From CAYGJN01 sp964350135 (GTDB lineage Bacteria; Bdellovibrionota; Bacteriovoracia; Bacteriovoracales; Bacteriovoracaceae), in contig CAYGJN010000048.1 in assembly GCA_964350135.1 (NCBI GenBank), forward strand, positions 1 to 19,069: a DNA stretch of 19,069 nt. Reading direction: 5' to 3'. A model generated the notes under the pieces. That model was not told the DNA's origin. It ran no database searches and was given only the letters and a program-made list of their open reading frames with translations. Made by a program: the position numbers and the translations under genes. The number at the start of each line of letters is the position of its first letter. Position 1 is the stretch's first letter. Below, piece after piece: positions 1-7,198 of the stretch.

Positions 1-1
1 T

Positions 2-196
2 CCAAATCCTGAATTTAACAGACTAAGCAAACTCTTAAGAGTTTTAGTAAAAGATAGCGATAAGGCAGGTATTTCAAACCTAGAAAAAGCCTTAGAAAGA
101 GTTCTTATAAAGGACTTTGACTCATTAGATGAATTTATCGACCAAATTTTTAAACTCTTCAAATTTAATAAGAAAAAGAACTTAGGCCTTAACTAG
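2..196 (+). CDS. C-terminal end of an unidentified protein (5' truncated by window edge)
   Basis: An open frame runs from base 2 to the TAG at 194-196 and gives 64 residues beginning PNPEFNRLSK and ending KFNKKKNLGLN. The composition is charged and probably helical (for example LEKALERVL and DEFIDQIFKLFKF), with a lysine-rich tail. Codon use looks like that of the neighbouring genes. No domain or motif is recognisable and the start lies outside the window, so no function is proposed. It is separated from the moxR-like gene by 75 bases holding a probable promoter, so it is probably not part of the bat operon. Confidence 0.55.
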   Translation, partial: PNPEFNRLSKLLRVLVKDSDKAGISNLEKALERVLIKDFDSLDEFIDQIFKLFKFNKKKNLGLN

Positions 197-209
197 CATC
201 TATGGCCTA
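183..209 (+). terminator. weak candidate terminator after the leftmost gene
   Basis: TAGGCC (183-188) and GGCCTA (204-209) form a 6-bp perfect stem with a 15-base loop, followed by a T-rich but interrupted stretch (TCTTTCATATTTTC). The stem begins inside the last codons of the left-hand gene. It is short for an intrinsic terminator, so the call is tentative. Confidence 0.25.
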
Positions 210-212
210 TCT

Positions 213-240
213 TTCATATTTTCTCCTTTAACTCTATAAT
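213..240 (+). promoter_or_regulatory. sigma70-type promoter for the moxR/bat operon
   Basis: A perfect -10 TATAAT lies at 235-240. TTCATA at 213-218 (4 of 6 to TTGACA) is the best -35, with a 16-base spacer. Transcription would start near 247, about 25 bases before the ATG at 272. This is the only gap upstream of the tightly packed operon that is large enough for a promoter. Confidence 0.5.
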
Positions 241-271
241 ATTGTTAGACTTACATTATTTAGGAGATCAA

Positions 272-1222
272 ATGAATCAAGAACTTAGGGACAAAGTTCA
301 ATCAACACTTAATCAGGCCAAAAGTGTTATTTTTGGACAAGATGAATTATTGGAAGCAATAGTTGCGGCCTTGGTTTGTGATGGACATGTACTTGTTGAA
401 GGATTACCTGGTCTTGGTAAGACAATGAGTATTAGAACAATTTGCAGACTTTGCGATCTTCATTTTAAAAGAATTCAATTCACTCCCGACTTACTACCTT
501 CAGACTTGGTTGGAACGATGGTTTACAACCAAGCTAAAGAAGAGTTTACAACAAAGTATGGCCCTATCTTTACTCAGCTCTTACTTGCTGATGAAATAAA
601 TAGGTCTCCTGCAAAAGTTCAATCTGCATTACTTGAAGCTATGGCGGAAAAACAAGTAACGATTGGTGAGGAAACTCATAAGTTAACAAGACCGTTTGTT
701 GTTCTAGCAACACAAAATCCAATAGAGCAAGAAGGAACTTATCCATTGCCTGAAGCTCAGATGGATAGATTCATGATGAAAGTAACAGTAGGCTATCCAG
801 ATTTAGAATCCGAAAAAAATATTTTAGATTTATCCCGTAGCCCCTTAGGAGATCTGAATGCCATATTAACAACTGATGATATAATTGAGATTCAAGAAGA
901 AATTGAGAAAATATATGTTGATGATAAAATCAAAGATTATATTGTCCAGATAGTAAATGCTACAAGACCAGGAACACCATATTTCTTAAAGGAATTCGAT
1001 GGAGCAGTATTAGCAGGTGCTTCGCCAAGAGCAAGTATATGGCTATATCGACTATCAAAATTTAAAGCTTTCATGGATGGTAAAGAATTCGTAACTCCTG
1101 AACATCTAATATCTATTGTTCAAGATGTTTTAGGGCATAGAATAATTTTATCTTATGAAGCAATTATCGATAAAATTAGTGGTAGAGATATAGCACTAAA
1201 AGTTGCGAATACTTTAGTTTAG
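272..1222 (+). CDS. MoxR-family AAA+ ATPase
   Basis: This is a cytoplasmic MoxR-type AAA+ ATPase of 316 residues, thought to act as a chaperone that remodels or activates partner VWA-domain proteins. Visible motifs are Walker A GLPGLGKT (44-51), Walker B with DE at 107-108 (LLLADEINR), the MoxR-typical sensor-1 stretch ATQNPIEQEGTYPLPEAQMD, and the C-terminal lid with GASPRAS and a 'VTPEHL' helix. The ATG at 272 is chosen because AGGAG (262-266) sits at good spacing; an in-frame TTG at 242 would put the Shine-Dalgarno inside the gene. It is the first gene of the operon, and the DUF58 gene follows after 7 bases, the classic MoxR-DUF58-VWA arrangement. The family is certain; the substrate is not known. 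Confidence 0.95.
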   Translation: MNQELRDKVQSTLNQAKSVIFGQDELLEAIVAALVCDGHVLVEGLPGLGKTMSIRTICRLCDLHFKRIQFTPDLLPSDLVGTMVYNQAKEEFTTKYGPIFTQLLLADEINRSPAKVQSALLEAMAEKQVTIGEETHKLTRPFVVLATQNPIEQEGTYPLPEAQMDRFMMKVTVGYPDLESEKNILDLSRSPLGDLNAILTTDDIIEIQEEIEKIYVDDKIKDYIVQIVNATRPGTPYFLKEFDGAVLAGASPRASIWLYRLSKFKAFMDGKEFVTPEHLISIVQDVLGHRIILSYEAIIDKISGRDIALKVANTLV

Positions 1223-1229
1223 AGGGGCT

Positions 1230-2081
1230 ATGGATCTTAAGGCCGTTGAAGAAGTTGTCGCCAGTATACAGGGACAGTTATTTAGAAATTCAAATTCATA
1301 TTCTATTGGAATGTTGAAATCTCATTTCAAGGGATCTGGTCTTCAGTTTAAAGAGCATCAAGTTTATTGTCACGGTGATGATGTACGCTTTATTGATTGG
1401 AAATTACTTGCTCGTACAAATACTCCCTATGTGAAAACCTTTGAAGAAGAGAGGAATGTAGACATAGTCGTTGTTTTAGACCTCTCGCTTTCGATGTTTA
1501 TGGGTTTTAACAATGTAAGCAAATTACAAGTAGCGATAAATATAACAAGTCTCTTATGTTTATTAGCAAAAGAGACAAATGATTATGTTCAGATTCTTCT
1601 TATTGGTGAGAGTGAAAAAATTCTACCAAAAGAGAATGGAAAAAAAGCAATAGTTCAACTTATAAGTGAGCTTAGGAAGCTCAACATACTTAACCCAGAC
1701 GGTAGTATTAATCTATCTTATAGACCAAAAGAAAAGAGAGCACTTGCTAAAAATTCTAGTTCAATAGGACGATTCTTGGCTACGAAAAAAGAAGTTGTTT
1801 TATTATCTGATATGAATAACCTAGTTCCTGCTGCTGACTTAGTACAGTTTTCTAAGAGAAAAAATATGCATTGTTTTAAAATCAATGGTCCACTTGATAG
1901 AAGCCAGACTGAAAACTATGCTGTTTTTGGATTTAACTCTCAGGACTTATCTAATTTAAAAGGGCAGACTTTTAGTATTACATCTCATAAGGAAAAAGGC
2001 TTTAAAGATAGTGGAGCAAGAATCAAAAATTTAGATATAGAGGGAAGATATCTTGAGGACTTTGTTAAAGAATTAGTATGA
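1230..2081 (+). CDS. DUF58 family protein
   Basis: This 283-residue protein carries the DUF58 hallmark around residues 48-88: GDDVRFIDWKLLARTN, an acidic FEEERN segment, then a VWA-like MIDAS start DLSLS (about 83-87). Such proteins sit next to moxR in nearly all Bat/MoxR loci and are taken to be partners of the ATPase. No signal peptide or membrane helix is evident, so it is probably cytoplasmic or peripheral. AGAGGGG lies just before the ATG. The stop overlaps the next start as ATGA (2078-2081), implying translational coupling. The family is clear from the motif and context, but the biochemical role of DUF58 is not established. Confidence 0.93.
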   Translation: MDLKAVEEVVASIQGQLFRNSNSYSIGMLKSHFKGSGLQFKEHQVYCHGDDVRFIDWKLLARTNTPYVKTFEEERNVDIVVVLDLSLSMFMGFNNVSKLQVAINITSLLCLLAKETNDYVQILLIGESEKILPKENGKKAIVQLISELRKLNILNPDGSINLSYRPKEKRALAKNSSSIGRFLATKKEVVLLSDMNNLVPAADLVQFSKRKNMHCFKINGPLDRSQTENYAVFGFNSQDLSNLKGQTFSITSHKEKGFKDSGARIKNLDIEGRYLEDFVKELV

Positions 2082-2842
2082 GAATAATAGTTTTTGTCTT
2101 TTTATTTTGTTTAATGCCTGTTGGCCAAGCGCTAACCGTTAAAATATTGAATAAAAACAAAACAAAAATAGAAAGTTTCACTGCAGGAGACTACCTCAAT
2201 GTTTATATTGAAATACATCCAAGGTCTGAAATTGGTAATATAGAAAATCTTACTAAACAATTAGAAGAAAAAAAGCTTGGACCCTTTAAGATTGTTAAAA
2301 TTTCAGATCTTAAGGCTTCAGAAAACAACGCAGAAGTTATTCTCATCGATAGTGAACTAGCGCTTACTGAAGCTTTGCCCGCAGAGCAGTTAGGTATACG
2401 TATAAATGGTAATTTTATTCCATTTGATTTTGAAAACCTTGAGTATATTTATAAAGATCTGAAACCAAATTTAGTAATATTTGATCAGGCTGTTAATAAG
2501 CAATATAAGAAACAATACTGGTTGATTTTAATAATTAGTTTAATAGTAATGGCATTAGTATTTGCATTAGTAAAAATCCTTAGATCCAGAAAAGCAAAAG
2601 TTAACCCTGAATTAGATTATAATAAAGCCTTTGAGCTTTTGCATAATTGTCGAACACGCCAAGATCTTGAATTACTTTATAAAGAAAAAGATGTTTGGGC
2701 CGGATTTGTTAATAAGAGAGTTGTCAAAGAATACTTTGCAGTTCTCAATAAGCATCAATATAAGCCTGAATGGAAAGAGTCAGACCTAGCAGAAGTATTA
2801 GAATCTTATCAAAAAATTGAGATGAATAATAATGATCTATGA
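2078..2842 (+). CDS. membrane-anchored protein of unknown function in the bat operon
   Basis: This is a 254-residue protein that I do not recognise by sequence. It starts with a signal peptide (MRIIVFVFLFCLMPVGQA), followed by about 125 probably periplasmic residues that look beta-rich (LNVYIEIHPRS). One membrane helix (about residues 147-167, YWLILIISLIVMALVFALVK) leads to a cytoplasmic, helical, charged C-terminal region of about 85 residues. This topology resembles the small DUF4381-type or BatD-like proteins found between DUF58 and VWA genes in other Bat operons, but with a larger periplasmic part. It overlaps the DUF58 gene by 4 bases and the BatA-like gene by 11 bases. A role in the MoxR/Bat membrane complex is inferred from position only. 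Confidence 0.8.
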   Translation: MRIIVFVFLFCLMPVGQALTVKILNKNKTKIESFTAGDYLNVYIEIHPRSEIGNIENLTKQLEEKKLGPFKIVKISDLKASENNAEVILIDSELALTEALPAEQLGIRINGNFIPFDFENLEYIYKDLKPNLVIFDQAVNKQYKKQYWLILIISLIVMALVFALVKILRSRKAKVNPELDYNKAFELLHNCRTRQDLELLYKEKDVWAGFVNKRVVKEYFAVLNKHQYKPEWKESDLAEVLESYQKIEMNNNDL

Positions 2843-3815
2843 GTATCGATATCCAATTCTGTCAATTTTAGGAATCATTGCATTTTTGCTTTGGACAATT
2901 GAGTATTTTAAAATTTTAAAAAAACCACAAATATTTATACCTGAAAACCTAGCTGCTAAAAAAATTGGCAACTCAAAGCTCAGATTAACAATTTTTGGTG
3001 TAGGTGCAATTGCTTGGATTTTGATAAGCTTTTCTCTCGCAGGGCCAAGGGTTCCAAGAGAGTTATCAGATAGCTCTGTCAAAGTGAACGATATATTTTT
3101 TGCAGTTGATGTATCAAGGTCTATGTTGGCCGAAGATTTCACACCTAATAGGTTAGAAGTTGCAAAACAAAAAATTCTAGATTTTATAAAGTTAAGACCA
3201 ACAGACAGGATCGGAGTTATTATTTTTGCACGAGAGGTTTTTACTTTAATGCCTCTTACGACCGATCTTTCATTAATTGAGCAAACAATTAAAAGTATTC
3301 AGGTTGGGCGTATTGGCAGTGCAACCAATATTGGAGATGCTTTAGGTCTTAGCGTAGCTAGAAGTATTCGATCAGAATCTAAGAATAAAGTAATTGTTCT
3401 TCTAACTGACGGGGTTAATAATGCTGGTAACCTTGAGCCCCTAGAGGCGGCAGAACAAGCTAAAGATAATAATATTAAAGTTTATACAATTGGTATTGGC
3501 TCATCCAAAGGTGCAAAGTTGCCACTGGGTGCCGGAATTTTTGGGAAAAGATATCAAAACCTACCAGGCGGAAGTATTGATACAAAACTCTTAACAGAGA
3601 TTGCTACTATAACCAATGGTAGAACCTATCTAGCAGAAGACGAGAGTTCACTAGAAGATGTATTAAAAGAAATTAATCAATTAGAAAAAACAGAAATCAA
3701 AGTCACTGGTCAAATCGTCTACAGTGAAAAATATCATATTTACTTATTATTAGGAGTCCTTCTCTTTTTGGGTGTTGAGGCATCTAGAAGATATGTCCTA
3801 AGAGAGGTGCTGTGA
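2832..3815 (+). CDS. batA: BatA-like von Willebrand factor A membrane protein
   Basis: This 327-residue VWA protein has two N-terminal membrane helices (about 7-24 and 55-73), a VWA domain (about 88-285) and a C-terminal helix (about 303-320). The metal-ion-dependent adhesion site is complete: DVSRS in 'FAVDVSRSMLAEDFTPNRL', a threonine in GSATNIGDAL, and an aspartate in LLTDGVNN. This is the BatA pattern, in which the VWA domain faces the periplasm between membrane segments. Bat proteins are named for Bacteroides aerotolerance and are linked to envelope stress tolerance; how they act is not settled. It overlaps the upstream gene by 11 bases and the BatB-like gene by 4 bases. Confidence 0.9.
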   Translation: MIYEYRYPILSILGIIAFLLWTIEYFKILKKPQIFIPENLAAKKIGNSKLRLTIFGVGAIAWILISFSLAGPRVPRELSDSSVKVNDIFFAVDVSRSMLAEDFTPNRLEVAKQKILDFIKLRPTDRIGVIIFAREVFTLMPLTTDLSLIEQTIKSIQVGRIGSATNIGDALGLSVARSIRSESKNKVIVLLTDGVNNAGNLEPLEAAEQAKDNNIKVYTIGIGSSKGAKLPLGAGIFGKRYQNLPGGSIDTKLLTEIATITNGRTYLAEDESSLEDVLKEINQLEKTEIKVTGQIVYSEKYHIYLLLGVLLFLGVEASRRYVLREVL

Positions 3816-4864
3816 GTTTTGTATACGGTAATTTTCTTATTCCAGTTCTACTTATAGCAATAGGTATATGTTATCTCTTTTGGATTAAAGAAAAAAAAGT
3901 TGCTAATTGGGTTAAAAATTATTGGTTTTATACTATAAGCAAGTCTTCCAAATGGGCGCTAATTTTTTTCTCTTTGGGTGTAACAATGCTCTCGTTAAGT
4001 CTATTAGATTTAAGAGGTCCATCAGAAAATATCAAGGCAGAGATACCTGTACAAAGAACGTTAATACTAATAGATGTATCTTTAAGTATGATGGCCGAAG
4101 ATATTAGGCCAAATAGACTTTTTAAGGCCATACAAGTTGCTAAGCATTTTGTACGAAAAGCAGCAGGCCATAGTATTTCAGTCAATATTTTCTCGGATAA
4201 CTCAAAACAATTGATACCTTTCTCAAAAGATATAGATTTAATAGATGCCAGACTCAATGCTCTAAAAGATTATAATATAGGGCGAGGTGGTTCTAATATT
4301 AGAAAAGCAATTCAAGAATCGGTCCAATCATTCAGAGCTTTTTATAAAGATCCATCAAAAACCAAAGGCAATATTCTTATACTTTCAGATTCAGAGGAGA
4401 CTGCCTCAGATTGGGAATTAGATTTACCTGATGGAGTTACAATCGCTTATGTTGCGGTTGGAACAAGAAAAGGTGCCCGGATACCAATTAGAGGAAAAAC
4501 CGGTGATTTACAGGGGTATAAAAAATTCAATAATAGCGAGGTTGTTTCTAAATTAGATGAAGCAGAGTTAAAAAAACTTGCTGATAAAATTGGTAATTTC
4601 AAATATTGGGTTCTTACATCTTACTCTATACCAACAGAAGAGCTTTTATCTTACTTTTCTAAATTACATAATGATAAATATGCAATGGCCGACACCATCA
4701 TAAGGCCAGTGTTAATGGAATATATTGTTGTACCAGCAATACTTTTGATTATTATTAGTTTTATTTTAAGACTTAAAAAAAGCTATATTATACCAGTTCT
4801 ATTAATATTTTTTAATATTGAGTCATTTGCAAATACACAAGATGCAAAAGAGGTAGATATTTAG
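3812..4864 (+). CDS. batB: BatB-like VWA membrane protein (ends at an in-frame TAG; probable N-terminal part of a BatB-BatC fusion)
   Basis: This 350-residue VWA protein starts at GTG (overlapping the BatA stop as GTGA). It has N-terminal helices at about 5-22 and 48-66, a VWA domain with MIDAS DVSLS ('DVSLSMMAEDIRPNRL'), GGSNIRKAI and LILSDSEE, and two C-terminal hydrophobic stretches (about 299-316 and 325-341). It is a paralogue of the preceding BatA, sharing the 'S-M-x-AED-x-x-PNRL' segment. The final residues (ESFANTQDAKEVDI) should lie outside the membrane, where a TPR domain follows in fused homologues. After the TAG at 4862-4864 the same frame continues as TPR sequence, so the stop may be a nonsense mutation or a base error. 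In many bacteria BatB and BatC are one VWA-TPR protein. Confidence 0.88.
   Translation: MSFVYGNFLIPVLLIAIGICYLFWIKEKKVANWVKNYWFYTISKSSKWALIFFSLGVTMLSLSLLDLRGPSENIKAEIPVQRTLILIDVSLSMMAEDIRPNRLFKAIQVAKHFVRKAAGHSISVNIFSDNSKQLIPFSKDIDLIDARLNALKDYNIGRGGSNIRKAIQESVQSFRAFYKDPSKTKGNILILSDSEETASDWELDLPDGVTIAYVAVGTRKGARIPIRGKTGDLQGYKKFNNSEVVSKLDEAELKKLADKIGNFKYWVLTSYSIPTEELLSYFSKLHNDKYAMADTIIRPVLMEYIVVPAILLIIISFILRLKKSYIIPVLLIFFNIESFANTQDAKEVDI
4862..4864 (+). other. in-frame TAG separating BatB and BatC coding sequence
   Basis: The frame starting at 3812 meets TAG here and then stays open for a further 219 codons to 5522-5524, encoding a TPR and a charged tail. No ATG, GTG or TTG occurs in this frame from 4865 to 5035. 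One base change (for example TAG to TGG or CAG) would restore a single VWA-TM-TPR protein of 570 residues. Confidence 0.8.
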
Positions 4865-5035
4865 ACATTACCTCTTTATAAAAAGTTTAATGCAGGTAAA
4901 GCAAATAAACTAGAAAAACTTAGATTAGCTCAGACTTATCTTGAAGCAAAAAAACCTAAAAAGGCTAATTCTATTTATGAAGAAAACTTAAATGTCCTAG
5001 AAGATCTAAATACCTATGAGCTTCAAGGCGCTTTA

Positions 5036-5524
5036 ATGAATTATGGGACAAGTCTTATTCAAACAGGAGAAATTAGCAAAGCATTGAAAATACTACAGGC
5101 TCTTAAGTCAGTTGTTAAAGACGAGGGATTAAAAAAACAAATCAATGAAAATATTTTGGCACTCTTAAAACAACAAGAACAAAAAAAACAACAACAAAAA
5201 CAAGACAATAAAGACAGCAAGGATAGTAAAGATAATAAAGGCAGTGGAAAAGAGTCTGAATCAGATAAAAAAGAGAATCAAAAAGATAAAGATCAAGATC
5301 AGAGCAATGATAAACAGGACAAGAAAAATAAGAAAGATGAAAGAGAAGACAAGGATAAGAAGAAAGAAGAAGATAAGCAGCAAAGCCCTCAAGAAAAGTT
5401 AGCGAGAAAGAAAAAACTCCCTGCGATGTTAAAACAATTAATCGAAAAAGATAGAAAGCTTCAGGAAAAGCTTCTTGATACAAAAACCCAAGGCCAAGGA
5501 AGGCAAGGGCGAAAGGACTGGTAG
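5036..5524 (+). CDS. batC: BatC-like TPR and low-complexity protein (start uncertain; sequence homology begins at 4865)
   Basis: As called from the first available ATG, this is a 162-residue protein with part of a TPR (GTSLIQTGEISKALKILQAL), a long Lys/Gln/Asp/Glu/Ser tract (about residues 43-120) and a conserved-looking end (AMLKQLIEKDRKLQEKLLDT). The TPR reading actually begins right after the upstream TAG: 4865-5035 encodes LRLAQTYLEAKKPKKANSIYEEN, a clear first TPR helix pair, so the ATG at 5036 would cut the domain. The Shine-Dalgarno before 5036 is poor (AAGG only), and the called product has no signal peptide, although BatC-type TPRs are expected outside the cytoplasm. The simplest reading is that this is the C-terminal half of a BatB-BatC fusion. 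The BatD start follows the stop directly. Confidence 0.7.
   Translation: MNYGTSLIQTGEISKALKILQALKSVVKDEGLKKQINENILALLKQQEQKKQQQKQDNKDSKDSKDNKGSGKESESDKKENQKDKDQDQSNDKQDKKNKKDEREDKDKKKEEDKQQSPQEKLARKKKLPAMLKQLIEKDRKLQEKLLDTKTQGQGRQGRKDW
5160..5400 (+). repeat. low-complexity purine-rich tract inside batC
   Basis: A stretch rich in AAAACAAC, GATAAA and AAAGAT units encodes Lys/Gln/Asp/Glu/Ser repeats (KDSKDSKDNKGS, DKKKEEDK). Thymine and cytosine are scarce on the plus strand, giving strong strand asymmetry. Such linkers are common in BatC/BatB C-terminal parts and vary in length among relatives. Confidence 0.7.
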
Positions 5525-7198
5525 ATGAAATATTTAACTTTAATCTTCCTTTTATTTACTCAACTATCTATGGCCAATGAGGTCAATATTGATATTTTAC
5601 CAAGTCGTCCCCAGGCTAATGTTCCATTTAAAGTTGTTTTTAAAATTGCAACGAGCAAGAATGCAGATCCAAAGATAAATTTCACTCCAGTAGGCATTGA
5701 GGTTATCAATCGTGAGTCAAGAGGTGTATCCATACGCACTAAGTTTATTAACGGAAAACTTTCAACAGAGAGGGAGATTTCTTATGTTTATGAAGTTGTT
5801 TCTCCACGTCCACGCAAGGTAAGTTTAAGAAATATCTCAGTAGATATGGGTGGAGTAAAAATCAGTCATAAAGATATTAATATCCAAGTTTACAATGAGG
5901 CCCAAACACCAAAGGACTTTCTTGCATTGGCAGAAATCTCTAAAACAGATGTATATGTTGGCGAGGGTATAACTGTTAAGTATTACCTTCTTCATAAATC
6001 GAATGTTAGAAATTTTGATATAAAGAAATATCCAAAACTTAAAAAATTTGTAAAAAGATTTCTCAAGGATCAGGAACCTCAGAAAACAGTTCGTTATGAA
6101 GGTGAAGTTTTTAATAAGATTTTTCTTTATGCCTCAAGGTTGTTTGCTGATAAACAAGGCAAATATATTGTAGATCCAATTGAGCTAAGGGTTGAGTACA
6201 CTAAAAGAGACAGAAATGATCCATTTGGATCCTTTGGTTTTGGTTTGCAAAGGTTACAAGCAAGAGTTGTTCGCAGCGAAAGAACAGAAATAAATGTTAA
6301 AGGGCTTCCCCCTGTTCCCAAAGGAATGAATTTCACTGGCTTAGTTGGTGAGCATACTTTTGATCTAAAGCTGGTTAGAGATAGGTATTTGGTTAATGAA
6401 GCGATAGAGGCCAAACTAGAAGTTAGAGGTGGTGGTGCATTAGAATTATTTGAGCCACCTAAGATATTTTTTAATAAGGCATTAGAAGAGTTTGAAGCCA
6501 ATAGTGATTTGAGGATACTCAATTTCGATGAGGCATCAAAAGTATATGAATATACTTATCTTGCGCGCTCGGCTCTTGAGATTCCTAGTAGAAAGATAAG
6601 TTTGGCCTATTTTGATCCAATTCAAAAGAGCTATAAGAATAATGAACTTACAATCCCTAAGCTGGAAGTCTTTGGAGGATCAAGCACTGGTGGCTTTAAG
6701 TCTGCAGAGACTCTTGGTTCAAGTAACCAAGCAATAAATATCTTACCTGATAACGGTACATCAATAGTTGGGCTTAACTTTAATCCTTCCTTTATCGATA
6801 ATTTAAATATATTTAAAGTTATTAATATTATTCTGGGAATTTCCTTGTTAATGACACTGGCCAGTTTTTTTATTAATAGAAAAACTTACGATAATCAAAA
6901 AATACTAGAAGCAAACAAACTTTTAAAATCTCTTAAGAATGGAAAGTCTGATTACTCAACAGTTTTCCAGTTTATTAGCCTTGGAGCAGACTTAGATAGA
7001 GATTCCTTGACTGATCGTCTTAGATCAATGAAATTGAGCGAGAAATCTCATAACTATTTTGCTAAATTGGTTGATAAGGCAGAAATGTCAAATTATCAAT
7101 CTGGAAAAGAGAATTTTAAGTTTAATTTTGAGAAAAAGCATTTCTCCGAATTTTTGAAGAGGCTAAGAGAAAATGAAAATTATAGAGAACATTCTTGA
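5525..7198 (+). CDS. batD: BatD-like protein
   Basis: This 557-residue protein fits the BatD (oxygen-tolerance) family. It has a signal peptide (MKYLTLIFLLFTQLSMA), then tandem beta-rich periplasmic domains to about residue 400 (repeated elements such as DILPSRPQANVPFKVVFKI and ISKTDVYVGEGITVKYYLLH). One membrane helix follows at about 435-452 (INIILGISLLMTLASFF), with a cytoplasmic helical C-terminus. The phrase 'ISKTDVYVGEGITVKYYL' is characteristic of the family ('vs..-vYvGE.i.v.Y.l'). It is thought to work with BatA/BatB in the envelope. The ATG lies directly after the batC stop; its 3' end overlaps ribF by 26 bases. Confidence 0.9.
   Translation: MKYLTLIFLLFTQLSMANEVNIDILPSRPQANVPFKVVFKIATSKNADPKINFTPVGIEVINRESRGVSIRTKFINGKLSTEREISYVYEVVSPRPRKVSLRNISVDMGGVKISHKDINIQVYNEAQTPKDFLALAEISKTDVYVGEGITVKYYLLHKSNVRNFDIKKYPKLKKFVKRFLKDQEPQKTVRYEGEVFNKIFLYASRLFADKQGKYIVDPIELRVEYTKRDRNDPFGSFGFGLQRLQARVVRSERTEINVKGLPPVPKGMNFTGLVGEHTFDLKLVRDRYLVNEAIEAKLEVRGGGALELFEPPKIFFNKALEEFEANSDLRILNFDEASKVYEYTYLARSALEIPSRKISLAYFDPIQKSYKNNELTIPKLEVFGGSSTGGFKSAETLGSSNQAINILPDNGTSIVGLNFNPSFIDNLNIFKVINIILGISLLMTLASFFINRKTYDNQKILEANKLLKSLKNGKSDYSTVFQFISLGADLDRDSLTDRLRSMKLSEKSHNYFAKLVDKAEMSNYQSGKENFKFNFEKKHFSEFLKRLRENENYREHS

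Noticed and set aside
242..271. Upstream TTG start for the MoxR ATPase
   Set aside because: The Shine-Dalgarno AGGAG (262-266) would then be inside the gene; the ATG at 272 is properly spaced and gives a normal family N-terminus.
5160..5400. Possible tandem-repeat or CRISPR-like array
   Set aside because: Units are irregular, not separated by unique spacers, and stay in frame as a charged linker of a protein.
5142..5483. 113-residue minus-strand open frame opposite the batC low-complexity tract
   Set aside because: It arises from the purine-rich repeat read backwards (Leu/Tyr/Val-rich artefact).
6127..6522. 131-residue minus-strand open frame inside batD
   Set aside because: Antisense to a conserved gene, no recognisable domain and no Shine-Dalgarno.
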